A stretch of DNA of 64,000 nucleotides from Streptomyces sp. NBC_00459 (GCF_036013955.1 NZ_CP107903.1:5766001-5830000); one strand, 5' to 3'. Numbered from the stretch's first letter, positions 50,299-61,289 are shown. The notes: generated from the sequence alone by a model not told the origin. Numbers and translations: made by a program.

Positions 50299-50663
50299 GC
50301 CGCAGTCGGTCCGGTCCGGCGCACGAGTTCAGGGAAGTGTTCTTCCCACACCGTACGGATGTGCCGACTGATGAGGGTGCGCAGGACCGGCCACTGCTCG
50401 ATCAGCAGATCGCGGTGGAGGAAGGCCGCCACATCATCCCGCTGTCCTTCGGCCAGGACGGTGCGGTACAGGCTCATACGCTGCCGGGGCCGGTCCAGAT
50501 CGTAGCTGCGCAGACCTGACCAGGCGATGTGGAGGGGCAGCGGAACCTGGCCGTGTGTCGGACCGGCGAGGTCTTCGATGGCGTCCGGGAGCCGGTCCGC
50601 GTAGCGCGCCCGCAGCACGTCGGCCGTGGAGAGCTGGGAACTGGAGAAGGACTGCGGTGCCAT
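50295..50663 (-). CDS. Small partner of the nucleotidyltransferase, unknown
   Basis: 122 residues from the ATG at 50663 (MAPQSFSSSQLSTADVLRARY); AGGAGG lies 13 bases upstream. Soluble and helical (LLIEQWPVLRTLISRHIRTVWEEHFPEL), with no visible DNA-binding motif. Coupled to the nucleotidyltransferase by a 4-bp overlap and encoded first, as antitoxins often are. It does not look like the AbiEi winged-helix antitoxin, so its role is uncertain. Confidence 0.72.
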   Translation of the reverse strand: MAPQSFSSSQLSTADVLRARYADRLPDAIEDLAGPTHGQVPLPLHIAWSGLRSYDLDRPRQRMSLYRTVLAEGQRDDVAAFLHRDLLIEQWPVLRTLISRHIRTVWEEHFPELVRRTGPTAA

Positions 50664-50797
50664 GCCGGTGATTATTCCTCCTGGCCCGCGCGGGCGCCTA
50701 CACGATGCCGTTTCACCGGCCCCCGCGAATCCGCCCGCCAACCCCACCCACCCCGCCCACTATCCTGGAAGGTCGACCCACCCACCTCAGGAGCAAA

Positions 50798-52603
<1,806 letters not shown>

Positions 52604-52866
52604 TCGTCGCACCGCCGAAGGCGGACGAACGGTGAAACTCGCAGACGTGGCGTGAAGGGCACGTGAACGCGCATAACGGCGGCATCACGGGGCGGTTCGC
52701 CCTTGGGAACAGAGGTGGGCAGGGGCGGATACAGTCCGGTGCGGGGTGGCCACGGAGTGGTAGAAAGAGCCCTCTGAGACTCCCCGAGCACCGCTACGCG
52801 TGCGTCCGCGCACCGTTCGCGTGCCTCGAGGCGTGGCTAAAAATCAGCTGAAGGGGGAACGCGCTG

Positions 52867-54639
52867 ATGACCCAGCCGCCCAGCCAACCGCCCCAGGGTC
52901 CGCCCCAGGGCGGCTTCGGCCCACCGCCGGAGACCCCGCCGCACGTGGCGCAGGGAACGCCCTACGGGGCCCCGCCGCCCCTGCCGCCGGCCCCGCCCAC
53001 GCCCCAGCCGGGGTACGGCTATCCGCAACAGCCCGGCCCCTACGCCCAACCGGGCCCGTACGGTGCCCAGTCCGGCCCCTACGCCCAGCAGCCCCCGGCG
53101 TACGGGGCGCCGCCGCCCACCCCCGGCTACGGCTACCCGGGCCAGCAGCCCCCGCAGTTCCCCGGGGCCCCCGTACCTCCGCCGCCCTCCCGCAACCCCT
53201 TCAAGGGGCGGCCCGCGTTGATGCTCGGGGCGGCCGTCGCCGCGCTGCTCGTCATCGGGGGCACCGTGTACGCCGTGACCAGCGGCGGTGGCGACGACGA
53301 CAAGCCTTCCGCCGGCGGAAGCCAGGCCGGCCCCGACCTCTCCGTGCCCCCCTCCGGCCCCGCCGACGCCAGTGGGGGCGGCGACGACGCCGGCGGTGGC
53401 ACTGCCGGTGCCGACCCCGACGACCTCAACGAGGGTCGCCAGGCGGGCGAGTCGAAGGTGCTCTGGTCCAAGGACGCCCCGGACGCGCCCGCCTCCGGGG
53501 CCGATGCCGACGGCATGTGGATCACCGACAAGGTGGCCGTGAAGTCGGCGTACAAGGAGATGTTCGCGTTCCGGGTCGGGGACGGGGACACGGCCTGGGG
53601 GCCGATCACCTTCCCGCAGAAGATCTGCGCCGTCACTCCGCAGAAGTCGGCCGACGACAAGATCGTGGTCGCCTACATGAGCGGTGCCAGCGACCGCGCC
53701 AAGTGCAACCAGCTCCAGGTGCTCGACCTGAACACGGGTGCGAAGGGATGGAGCGGAAAGGTCGCCGACGGGGCGCTGTTCGACAGCGCGCTCAGCGTCG
53801 AGCTGACGCTCACCGGGACGACCCTGATGGTCGGGCGCTCGCAGTCCGGCACGGCGTACGACCTGAACACCGGCGCCAAGCTGTTCGACAAGGTGAGGTA
53901 CGGGGCCGCCTGCTTCCCCGCCGCCTTCGCGGGCGGCGCGAAGCTGATCGTCGTGTCGTCCTGCGGGGCGTCCACCTCCACCGAGCACGACGAGGTGCAG
54001 GAGCTCGACCCGAGGACCGGGGCGGCCAGGTGGACCCGGCCGATTCCGAAGGGCTGGGCGGTCGGGCGCACGTACTCCGTCGATCCTGTCGTCCTCTACC
54101 TCACCAACGAGGACAAGAAGTCGTGGAACATCTCCACGCTCAAGGCCGACGGCAGCTTCCGTTCCGAGGTGGCCGTCGACGAGTCCTTCGCGCCCCTGTG
54201 CGGCTGGGCGATCCTCGAACGCGACCTCCAGGGCTGCCAGGGCGTCGCCACCGACGCCGAGACCCTCTATCTGCCGACCAAGGCGACCACCGGCGCCAAC
54301 GAGATCGTCGCGATCAACCTGGCCACCGGCAAGGAGAAGTGGCGCGCCAAGTCACCGGCCGACGAATCGATGCTGCCCCTGAAGGTCGAGGGCGGCCGGC
54401 TCATCGCCTACGTCGAGCCGTCGTACGACGCCGGCGGCCAGGTCGTGTCGATCCCCGTCACCGGCAGCAGCCACACCCCGACGACGCTGCTGAAGAACCC
54501 GGCGGCAGCCGCCGACGTCGAGAACGGCTTCTACTCCAAGGCGTACGACTGGGTCGACGGCCGCTTCTATCTCTCCACCACCCGACTGAGCGGCAGGGAC
54601 GAGCTGAAGGAGAAGCTGATGCTCGCCTACGGCAAGTAA
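52867..54639 (+). CDS. Membrane-anchored PQQ-like beta-propeller protein (first copy)
   Basis: 590 residues. The first ~110 residues are a Pro/Gln/Tyr-rich cytoplasmic tail with PxGYGYPxQ repeats. A TM helix (ALMLGAAVAALLVIGGTVYAV) is followed by an acidic Gly/Ser linker. The outer domain has repeated propeller blades such as QLQVLDLNTGAKGWSG, AYDLNTGAKLFDKV, VQELDPRTGAARW and IVAINLATGKEKWRAK. Four or more paired cysteines suggest disulphides outside the membrane. No enzymatic residues are seen, so binding or scaffold function is likely. Preceded by GGGGGAAC. Confidence 0.85.
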   Translation: MTQPPSQPPQGPPQGGFGPPPETPPHVAQGTPYGAPPPLPPAPPTPQPGYGYPQQPGPYAQPGPYGAQSGPYAQQPPAYGAPPPTPGYGYPGQQPPQFPGAPVPPPPSRNPFKGRPALMLGAAVAALLVIGGTVYAVTSGGGDDDKPSAGGSQAGPDLSVPPSGPADASGGGDDAGGGTAGADPDDLNEGRQAGESKVLWSKDAPDAPASGADADGMWITDKVAVKSAYKEMFAFRVGDGDTAWGPITFPQKICAVTPQKSADDKIVVAYMSGASDRAKCNQLQVLDLNTGAKGWSGKVADGALFDSALSVELTLTGTTLMVGRSQSGTAYDLNTGAKLFDKVRYGAACFPAAFAGGAKLIVVSSCGASTSTEHDEVQELDPRTGAARWTRPIPKGWAVGRTYSVDPVVLYLTNEDKKSWNISTLKADGSFRSEVAVDESFAPLCGWAILERDLQGCQGVATDAETLYLPTKATTGANEIVAINLATGKEKWRAKSPADESMLPLKVEGGRLIAYVEPSYDAGGQVVSIPVTGSSHTPTTLLKNPAAAADVENGFYSKAYDWVDGRFYLSTTRLSGRDELKEKLMLAYGK

Positions 54640-54694
54640 CACGTCCTTTCCCTGTCCCACTCTTCTCTCTCTCCGCTCCCGAGGTACCCACGTC

Positions 54695-56314
54695 ATGACC
54701 CAGCCGCCGCCCCCGCCCAACCAGCCCCCGCAGCCTCCCCCCGGCTACGGCTACCCCCAGGGCGGCCCGAACCCGTACGCCCAGCAGCCGCAGCCTCCGT
54801 ACGGGCCTCCCGGTTACGGCTACCCGCAGCAGCCGCAGCCCGTCCATCCGCCTCAACCTCCCACCCCCAAGAGGAAGGTGAACGCGCAGGCGGCCATCAT
54901 CGTCTCGGCCGTCGTCGCGATCGCGCTGATCATCGGCGGCGGTGTCTGGTACTCCTCCTCCGAGGACGGCAGCAGCGACGGCAAGAACACGGGCTCCGGC
55001 ACGACCGGTGGCACGGGCGGGACCGACAGCGGCACCGGTGGTGGCGGTGGTACGGACAAGGCGCCCGCGAACACCGCCTCCAAGGTCCTCTTCCAGCTCC
55101 CCGAGCCGGCCGTCGGCGCCGACGAGAGCAGTGTCACCGTCGTCGGGTCCTGGCTCACCGACACCGTGTACGCCAAGAGCGGCAACGCCGAGATCGTCGG
55201 GTACGACCCCGCCAAGGGCACCAAGCTCTGGACGGTCCCGCTGCCCGGCCCGGTGTGCGCGGCGAGCCGCCACACCACCGCCGACCACAGCACGGCGATC
55301 GTGTACGAGCCCGCCATGCCGACCAAGGACAAGCCCTCGCACGGCTGCAGCCAGGTCGCGGCGATCGACCTCGACGCCGGCAAGAAGCTGTGGACGCGGA
55401 CGGTCAAGTCCGGCGACCAGGTGATCAACCTCGACAACGTGACGGTCAGCGCGAACACGGTCGCCGTGGGCAGCACCAGCGGCGGCGCCGCCTTCGACAT
55501 CACCGGCAAGTCCCTGTGGACCCCGAAGCCGACCGACTCCTGCTACGACGCGGGCTACGGCGGCGGCGAGAAGCTGGTCGCGGTCCGCAAGTGCGGCACG
55601 TACGACGCCCGGCAGCTGAACATCCAGACCATCGACCCGGTCTCCGGCAAGGTGCTCTCCGAGTACGCGATGGCCAAGGGCATCGAGGACGCCAGCATCG
55701 TGTCGACGAACCCGCTGGTCGTGGCCTCCGACATCAACCGCTCCGCGGGCGACGGCAGCGGCATCTCCGACTTCTTCTCCATCGACAACAAGACCGGACA
55801 GCTGCGTACGAAGATCTCGGCACCCGGCGACAGGTACGCCGCCGAGTGCGAGGGCATCACCAGGATCGAGTACTGCACCAAGCTGGCCGTCGGCAACGAC
55901 AGGCTGTACCTCCCGACCGAGGAACACGACGGCACCGGCGAGTACAGCAAGACCAACGAGATCGTGTCCTTCGACCTCGCCACCGGCAAGCAGGACGGTC
56001 AGCGCGCCGACGCGGGCAACGGCTACACGATCTCGCCGCTGACCATGGACGACGGCAACGTGATCGCGTACAAGCGCCCGCCCTACGACAAGGGCGGCCA
56101 GGTGGTCAGCATCGACGGCGGCTCCTTCGCGCAGACGAAGCTGATGGAGAACCCGGCGACGAAGGCGGTGCGGGACATCGAGGCCACCATGCAGCCCGAC
56201 TACGCCGAGATCGTCTACGCCGACGGCCGCCTCTACATGTCCCAGGTCTACGCCCGAAAGCCCTCCAGCACGGGGGAGACCAGGTACCTGGCGATCGCGT
56301 ACGGCACGAGGTGA
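54695..56314 (+). CDS. Membrane-anchored PQQ-like beta-propeller protein (second copy)
   Basis: 539 residues. Same design as its neighbour 55 bp upstream: Pro/Tyr-rich tail (PPPGYGYPQGGPNPYAQQPQ), TM helix (AAIIVSAVVAIALIIGGGVWY), Gly/Thr linker and propeller blades (IVGYDPAKGTKLWTVPLPG, VAAIDLDAGKKLWTRTV, IVSFDLATGKQDG). A tandem duplication, since both end in LMLAYGK / YLAIAYGTR. Such pairs are common in Streptomyces. Function unknown. Confidence 0.85.
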   Translation: MTQPPPPPNQPPQPPPGYGYPQGGPNPYAQQPQPPYGPPGYGYPQQPQPVHPPQPPTPKRKVNAQAAIIVSAVVAIALIIGGGVWYSSSEDGSSDGKNTGSGTTGGTGGTDSGTGGGGGTDKAPANTASKVLFQLPEPAVGADESSVTVVGSWLTDTVYAKSGNAEIVGYDPAKGTKLWTVPLPGPVCAASRHTTADHSTAIVYEPAMPTKDKPSHGCSQVAAIDLDAGKKLWTRTVKSGDQVINLDNVTVSANTVAVGSTSGGAAFDITGKSLWTPKPTDSCYDAGYGGGEKLVAVRKCGTYDARQLNIQTIDPVSGKVLSEYAMAKGIEDASIVSTNPLVVASDINRSAGDGSGISDFFSIDNKTGQLRTKISAPGDRYAAECEGITRIEYCTKLAVGNDRLYLPTEEHDGTGEYSKTNEIVSFDLATGKQDGQRADAGNGYTISPLTMDDGNVIAYKRPPYDKGGQVVSIDGGSFAQTKLMENPATKAVRDIEATMQPDYAEIVYADGRLYMSQVYARKPSSTGETRYLAIAYGTR

Positions 56315-56346
56315 ACACGATCGACTGATCACCGACCGCTGTGTTG

Positions 56347-56378
56347 ACGGCCCCGTCCCTGCTCAGGGGCGGGGCCGT
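56347..56378 (+). terminator. Hairpin terminator after the propeller genes
   Basis: ACGGCCCCG (56347-56355) pairs with CGGGGCCGT (56370-56378), with a nested CCCT/AGGG stem in the loop. Confidence 0.75.
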
Positions 56379-56528
56379 GCACGTACTACTCATCACCCTC
56401 GAAAGAGAGGATTTTCCGCGATCCGGGGCACTTCTCTTCAGTAGGGGAAGCGCAACGTCGAACAAGCGTGTAGCTTCCGGGGGCATGAGAAGCGGGGGGA
56501 GCCGGGGGGCTCCCGACCGTGGGGACCA

Positions 56529-57275
56529 ATGGACATCCAGAAGGGACAACCATTGGGGGGACTGGGGGGTGGCTCGATGGGAGTGCGGCTGATGGTGGTC
56601 GACGACCACCGACTGCTCGCCGAGGCGCTTGCCTCGGCGTTGAAGCTGCGCGGACACCGCGTGCTCGCCGCGGCGGCACCCGCCGCGGGTGCGGCGGAAC
56701 TGGTGATCACGCGCGCGCCGGAGGTGTGCCTGCTGGGCACGGCGACCCCGGCCGAGCCGGGCATGTTCGACCCGGTGGTGCGGATCAAGCGCGAGCGTCC
56801 GCAGGTGGCGGTCGTGGTGCTGGGCCCGGTGCCCAGCCCGCGCGGCATCGCCGCCGCCTTCGCCGCCGGAGCTTCCGGGTACGTACGTCACGACGAGCGC
56901 ATAGAAGGCGTCGAGCGCGCCATCATGAAGGCCAGAGCGGGCGAGGCGGCGATCGCTCCGGCGCTGCTCCAGGGCGCGTTCAGCGAGCTGCTCAACCCCG
57001 CCGCCCAGCCCGACGACGAGGGCCAGCGCCTCCTCCAGATGCTCACGCCGAGGGAGGTCGAGGTCCTGGTCCGGGTCGCCGACGGCGAGGACACCCGGCT
57101 GATCGCGGCCGGCATGGGGATCGCGCCCAGTACGGCCCGTACGCATGTGCAGCGGGTGCTGATGAAGCTGGGGGTGGGGTCGAGGCTGGAGGCGGCGGCG
57201 CTGGCGGCCCGTACGGGACTGCTGGACCGGGCGGGCCCGGTGCATCTGCACTCACCTCCCGAAGCGGACTTCTGA
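56529..57275 (+). CDS. Orphan NarL/LuxR-type response regulator lacking the phosphoacceptor Asp
   Basis: 248 residues from the ATG at 56529; an ATG at 56577 (MGVRLMVVDDHRLLAE) is a plausible alternative. The receiver has the acidic pair in VVDDHRLL. The segment that normally holds the phosphorylated Asp reads APEVCLLGTATPAEPG, with no Asp, and the conserved Lys region is ASGYVRHDE. The C-terminal LuxR helix-turn-helix is intact (LTPREVEVLVRVADGEDTRLIAAGMGIAPSTARTHVQRVLMKLGV). It is likely phosphorylation-independent. No sensor kinase is encoded nearby. Confidence 0.9.
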   Translation: MDIQKGQPLGGLGGGSMGVRLMVVDDHRLLAEALASALKLRGHRVLAAAAPAAGAAELVITRAPEVCLLGTATPAEPGMFDPVVRIKRERPQVAVVVLGPVPSPRGIAAAFAAGASGYVRHDERIEGVERAIMKARAGEAAIAPALLQGAFSELLNPAAQPDDEGQRLLQMLTPREVEVLVRVADGEDTRLIAAGMGIAPSTARTHVQRVLMKLGVGSRLEAAALAARTGLLDRAGPVHLHSPPEADF

Positions 57276-57303
57276 CCCGACGAGGTGTCTCGCTCTCCAG
57301 ACT

Positions 57304-57337
57304 GCGGAGCCGGAGTTCCCGTGAACTCCGGCTCCGC
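57304..57337 (+). terminator. Hairpin terminator before the gal operon
   Basis: GCGGAGCCGGAGTT (57304-57317) and AACTCCGGCTCCGC (57324-57337) are perfect 14-bp arms with a 6-base loop. Confidence 0.8.
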
Positions 57338-57359
57338 TGACGTTTCACGGCTCGCCTGG

Positions 57360-57475
57360 GTATACCGATGGTTGTGGATTTATGATTTGATGTGTTCGGT
57401 TCTGTTTGAAGCTTGGCTTCGCTTGGCTGTGCTTGTCCCGGCGGTTCCTGGCTTGTAATGGCTGGTTTGGGTACG
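57360..57475 (+). promoter_or_regulatory. galP1-type promoter/operator region
   Basis: A sharply AT- and TG-richer stretch (57364-57425, with ATTTATGATTTGATGTG and GTTTGAAG) followed by GCTTGGCTTCGCTTGGCT direct repeats lies between the terminator and galT. The Streptomyces gal operon has a galactose-induced, glucose-sensitive promoter galP1 with direct-repeat operators at this place. The exact operator units cannot be fixed by eye. Confidence 0.5.
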
Positions 57476-57490
57476 GATGGAGAGTCCGGC

Positions 57491-58576
57491 GTGAAGAAGA
57501 CCTCGACGAGGCTCGCCGACGGTCGTGAGCTCATCTACTACGACCTGCGCGACGACACAGTGCGTGACGCGGTCGACCGGCGCCCCCTGGAGCGCACGGT
57601 CACCACGTCGCAGGTACGCCGGGACCCGCTGCTCGGCGACGAGGTGGCCATCGCCTCGCACCGCCAGGGCCGCATCTACCACCCCCCGGCCGACGAGTGC
57701 CCCCTCTGCCCGACCGAGGGCGACCGGCTGAGCGAGATCCCGGACTCGTCGTACGACGTGGTCGTCTTCGAGAACCGGTTCCCCTCCCTGGCCGGCGACT
57801 CCGGGCGCTGCGAGGTGGTCTGCTTCACCTCCGACCACAACTCGACCTTCGCCGACCTCACCGAGGAGCAGACGCGGCTGGTCCTGGAGGCGTGGACCGA
57901 CCGGACGGCGGAGCTGTCGCACCTCCCCTCCGTGGAGCAGGTGTTCTGCTTCGAGAACCGCGGCGCCGAGATCGGCGTCACCCTCGGCCATCCGCACGGC
58001 CAGATCTACGCGTACCCCTTCACCACCCCCCGCACGGCCCTGATGCTCCGCTCGGTGGCCGCGCACAAGGAGGCGACGGGCGGCGAGAACCTCTTCGACG
58101 CGATCGTGGAGAAGGAACTCGCGGGCGAACGACTGGTCCTGGCCACCGACCACTGGGTCGCCTTCGTGCCGTACGCCGCCCACTGGCCGTACGAGGTGCA
58201 CCTGTACCCGCGCCGCCGGGTGCCGGACCTGCTGGCGCTCGACGAGGAGGCCCGCACAGAATTCCCCCAGGTGTACCTGGAACTCTTGAGGCGCTTCGAC
58301 CGGATCTTCGACGGACCGGGTGGTGCGAAAGAAGGGGCAGGGGAGCCGCCGACGCCGTACATCGCGGCCTGGCACCAGGCTCCGTTCGGCACGCTGGAGG
58401 AGTTCGAGGGCGTCAACCGGGACGACTTCGCGCTCCACCTCGAGCTTTTCACCATTCGCCGCACTTCCGGCAAGCTGAAGTTCCTCGCGGGCTCCGAGTC
58501 GGGGATGAGCGTGTTCATCAACGACATCCAGCCGGAATCCGCGGCCCAGCGACTGCGAGAGGTAGCGAGTTCATGA
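57491..58576 (+). CDS. galT: Galactose-1-phosphate uridylyltransferase
   Basis: 361 residues from the GTG (VKKTSTRLADGRELIYYDL) after GGAGAG; a longer frame lacks a ribosome site. The active site is EIGVTLGHPHGQIYAYP (HPHGQ near residue 167), where the second His is uridylylated. Zinc-ligand-type cysteines are in PADECPLCPTEGD, and FENRFPSL is conserved. It converts galactose-1-phosphate and UDP-glucose in the Leloir pathway. Its stop overlaps galE (ATGA). Confidence 0.96.
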   Translation: MKKTSTRLADGRELIYYDLRDDTVRDAVDRRPLERTVTTSQVRRDPLLGDEVAIASHRQGRIYHPPADECPLCPTEGDRLSEIPDSSYDVVVFENRFPSLAGDSGRCEVVCFTSDHNSTFADLTEEQTRLVLEAWTDRTAELSHLPSVEQVFCFENRGAEIGVTLGHPHGQIYAYPFTTPRTALMLRSVAAHKEATGGENLFDAIVEKELAGERLVLATDHWVAFVPYAAHWPYEVHLYPRRRVPDLLALDEEARTEFPQVYLELLRRFDRIFDGPGGAKEGAGEPPTPYIAAWHQAPFGTLEEFEGVNRDDFALHLELFTIRRTSGKLKFLAGSESGMSVFINDIQPESAAQRLREVASS

Positions 58577-59535
58577 GCGGTAAGTACCTGGTCACCGGTG
58601 GTGCGGGCTATGTCGGCGGGGTGGTCGCCCAGCATCTGCTGGAGGCCGGCCACGAGGTCGTCGTCCTCGACAACCTCTCGACGGGCTTCCGGGAGGGCGT
58701 CCCGGCAGGTGCCACGTTCGTGGAGGGCGACATCAAGGACGCCGCCAAGTGGCTCGACTCCTCGTTCGACGGGGTGCTCCACTTCGCGGCCTCCTCCCAG
58801 GTCGGCGAGTCGGTCGTCAAGCCCGAGAAGTACTGGGACAACAACGTCGGCGGCTCGATGGCGCTGCTCACGGCGATGCGCGAGGCCGGCGTACGCAAGC
58901 TGGTCTTCTCGTCCACGGCGGCGACGTACGGCGAGCCGGAGACGACCCCGATCGTCGAAACGGCCCGCACGTCCCCGACGAACCCCTACGGCGCCTCGAA
59001 GCTGGCCGTCGACCACATGATCACCAGCGAGGCGACGGCCCACGGCCTCGCCGCGGTGTCGCTGCGCTACTTCAACGTGGCCGGCGCGTACGCCACCCAG
59101 GGCGAGCGCCACGACCCCGAGTCCCACCTGATCCCCCTCGTCCTCCAGGTCGCCCAGGGCAAGCGGGACGCGATCTCGATCTACGGCGAGGACTACCCGA
59201 CCCCGGACGGCACCTGCGTACGGGACTACATCCACGTCGCCGACCTGGCGGACGCCCACCTGCTGGCCCTCACGGCCGCGACGGCGGGCGAACACCTGAT
59301 CTGCAACCTCGGCAACGGCGAGGGCTTCTCGGTCCGCGAGGTCGTCGAGACGGTGCGCCGGGTCACCGGGCACCCGATCCCGGAGGTCGTGGCCCCGCGC
59401 AGGGGCGGCGACCCGGCGGTCCTGGTCGCCTCCGCCGACCGCGCCCGGACCCGACTCGGCTGGAACCCGACCCGGTCCGACCTGGCCGGAATCGTCGCCG
59501 ACGCGTGGGAGTTCGCGCAGCGGCACAGCAAGTAG
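58573..59535 (+). CDS. galE: UDP-glucose 4-epimerase
   Basis: 320 residues. The ATG overlaps the galT stop. NAD-binding GGAGYVGG at the N-terminus, catalytic Ser-Thr in FSSTAATYGEP and YGASK with Tyr and Lys, RYFNVAGAY and VRDYIHVADLADAH are extended-SDR epimerase motifs. It interconverts UDP-galactose and UDP-glucose. Second gene of the gal operon. Confidence 0.96.
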   Translation: MSGKYLVTGGAGYVGGVVAQHLLEAGHEVVVLDNLSTGFREGVPAGATFVEGDIKDAAKWLDSSFDGVLHFAASSQVGESVVKPEKYWDNNVGGSMALLTAMREAGVRKLVFSSTAATYGEPETTPIVETARTSPTNPYGASKLAVDHMITSEATAHGLAAVSLRYFNVAGAYATQGERHDPESHLIPLVLQVAQGKRDAISIYGEDYPTPDGTCVRDYIHVADLADAHLLALTAATAGEHLICNLGNGEGFSVREVVETVRRVTGHPIPEVVAPRRGGDPAVLVASADRARTRLGWNPTRSDLAGIVADAWEFAQRHSK

Positions 59536-59611
59536 CGGAAAGCAGCAGGTAGTTGGGCCTGGCAGGCCGCAGGCCCGGAACGTACGAAACGAAAGGTCAG
59601 AGGTAGAGGGC

Positions 59612-60784
59612 ATGACGACTGTGGATGTCGCCGAGGCGTTCGAGGGTCTGTACGGTTCCGCGCCGGAGGGCGTGTGGGCGGCGCCGGGCCGGGTCAACCT
59701 GATCGGCGAACACACCGACTACAACGACGGTTTCGTCATGCCCTTCGCCCTCCCGCACACGGCGATGGCAGCGGTCTCCCGCCGCACGGACGGCGTGGTG
59801 CGCCTGCACTCGTCGGACGTGGAGGGGGGCGTCATCGAGCTGCGGGCAGGGGAGTTGACGCCCGAGTCGGACAAGAGCTGGACGGCGTACCCGGGAGGCG
59901 TGATCTGGGCGCTCCAGGACGCGGGCCACACGGCGGTGTCGGCCGGCGCGGACATCCACCTGACGTCGACGGTACCGACGGGCGCGGGCCTGTCGTCGTC
60001 GGCGGCACTGGAGGTGGTGGTCGCCCTGGCCCTGAACGACCTGTACGAACTGGGCCTGGAACGCTGGCAGTTGGCCCGTCTGTGCCAGCGTGCGGAGAAC
60101 GTGTACGTGGGCGCCCCGACCGGCATCATGGACCAGACGGCCTCGGCGTGCTGCACCGCGGGCCACGCCCTGTTCCTCGACACCCGGGACCTGTCCCAGG
60201 ACCAGATCCCCTTCGACCTGGCGGCCGAGGGCATGAGCCTCCTCGTCGTCGACACCCAGGTCAAGCACTCCCACAGCGAGGGCGAGTACGGCAAGCGCCG
60301 GGCAGGCTGCGAGCGGGGCGCGGAACTGCTGGACGTGAACGCGCTGCGGGACGTGCCGTACGAGGACCTCGACGCGGCACTGGCCCGGCTGGCCGACGCG
60401 GGCGGCGATGAGGAAGTACGCCGCCTGGTACGGCACGTCGTGACGGAGGACCACCGAGTCGAACGGGTGGTGGAGTTGCTGAAGTCGGGCGGTGACACCC
60501 GCGCGATCGGCCCGATCCTGACCGAGGGCCACGCCTCCCTCCGCGACGACTTCCGGGTGTCCTGCCCGGAGCTCGACCTGGTGGTCGAGGCCGCGGTCGA
60601 GTCCGGCGCCCTGGGCGCCCGGATGACGGGCGGCGGCTTCGGCGGCTCGGCGATCGTCCTGGTCGAGGCGGAGGCCGCGGAGCGAGTCGGCAAGGCGGTG
60701 GAGGAGGCGTTCGGCGCGGCCGGGTACACGGCACCCCGGGTGTTCACGGCGGTGCCTTCGGCGGGGGCGCGCAGGGTGAAGTGA
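59612..60784 (+). CDS. galK: Galactokinase
   Basis: 390 residues, ATG after AGAGG. GHMP signatures: galactose-binding GRVNLIGEHTDYNDGFVMPF, ATP loop VPTGAGLSSSAALEV and ARMTGGGFGGSAIVL. Asp in GIMDQTASA is the catalytic base position. It phosphorylates galactose, the first step of the Leloir pathway. The stop lies in the first of two tandem 13-bp repeats (60778-60803). Confidence 0.96.
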   Translation: MTTVDVAEAFEGLYGSAPEGVWAAPGRVNLIGEHTDYNDGFVMPFALPHTAMAAVSRRTDGVVRLHSSDVEGGVIELRAGELTPESDKSWTAYPGGVIWALQDAGHTAVSAGADIHLTSTVPTGAGLSSSAALEVVVALALNDLYELGLERWQLARLCQRAENVYVGAPTGIMDQTASACCTAGHALFLDTRDLSQDQIPFDLAAEGMSLLVVDTQVKHSHSEGEYGKRRAGCERGAELLDVNALRDVPYEDLDAALARLADAGGDEEVRRLVRHVVTEDHRVERVVELLKSGGDTRAIGPILTEGHASLRDDFRVSCPELDLVVEAAVESGALGARMTGGGFGGSAIVLVEAEAAERVGKAVEEAFGAAGYTAPRVFTAVPSAGARRVK

Positions 60785-60803
60785 CCGGTTGAAGTGACCG
60801 GTT
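60778..60803. repeat. Tandem 13-bp duplication at the galK stop
   Basis: GAAGTGACCGGTT occurs twice in direct succession. The galK TGA is in the first unit. Further GACCGG/CCGGTC palindromes follow up to about 60830 and may act as a terminator between convergent genes. Confidence 0.7.
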
Positions 60804-60827
60804 GCGGCGGCCGGTCGACGTGACCGG

Positions 60828-61193
60828 TCAGCGCGTGGGAGAGACGAACTCCGGCTGGTCCAGCAGCCGCAGCCAGCTTCCGTCGGGCTGACGGCGGACG
60901 ACCTGTGCCCGGGCGCCGGCTCCGTCCTTCGGCGGGGTCGAGGTGAGGGCGATGTCCCCGCAGACCAGGGTCGGCAGCGGCTGTTCCGGTTCGAAGCGGG
61001 GACCGTTGGCCAGCACCTTCTCCCACAGTGCGCGGATCGCCTCCCGGCCCACCGTCCGGTCGCCGGGCGGGTAGGCCAGCACCGCGTCCTCCTCGTAGAG
61101 CGCGGCGACCCCGGCCGCGTCACCGGCGTTGGACCGTTCGACGAACAAGCGGGTGATGTCCTCGGGCCGCATGGCCTTCTCGTACTCCGGCAC
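60828..61193 (-). CDS. SnoaL/NTF2-like protein
   Basis: 121 residues from the GTG (VPEYEKAMRPEDITRL) 5 bases after AGGAGG. The alpha+beta cone fold shows as LFVERSNAGDAAGVAALYEEDAVLAYPPG, VGREAIRALWEKVLANGP and VVRRQPDGSWLRLLDQP. Such proteins are small ketosteroid-isomerase-like enzymes or ligand binders. It is divergent from a LysR gene, which probably regulates it. Confidence 0.87.
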   Translation of the reverse strand: MPEYEKAMRPEDITRLFVERSNAGDAAGVAALYEEDAVLAYPPGDRTVGREAIRALWEKVLANGPRFEPEQPLPTLVCGDIALTSTPPKDGAGARAQVVRRQPDGSWLRLLDQPEFVSPTR

Positions 61194-61261
61194 GGGTGCC
61201 TCCTGGCGGTTCGTCGGGCTTCGGACCTGGGGGTTCACTTCCCAGCCTGGCAACCCGCCCA

Positions 61262-61289
61262 CCAGAAGTCCAACAGATGGTTCTTCTGG
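61262..61289. promoter_or_regulatory. Inverted repeat in the SnoaL-LysR divergent region
   Basis: CCAGAAG (61262-61268) and CTTCTGG (61283-61289) are 7-bp arms 14 bases apart, 19 bp before the LysR start and 69 bp from the divergent gene. The position and spacing suit a LysR-type operator. Confidence 0.5.
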
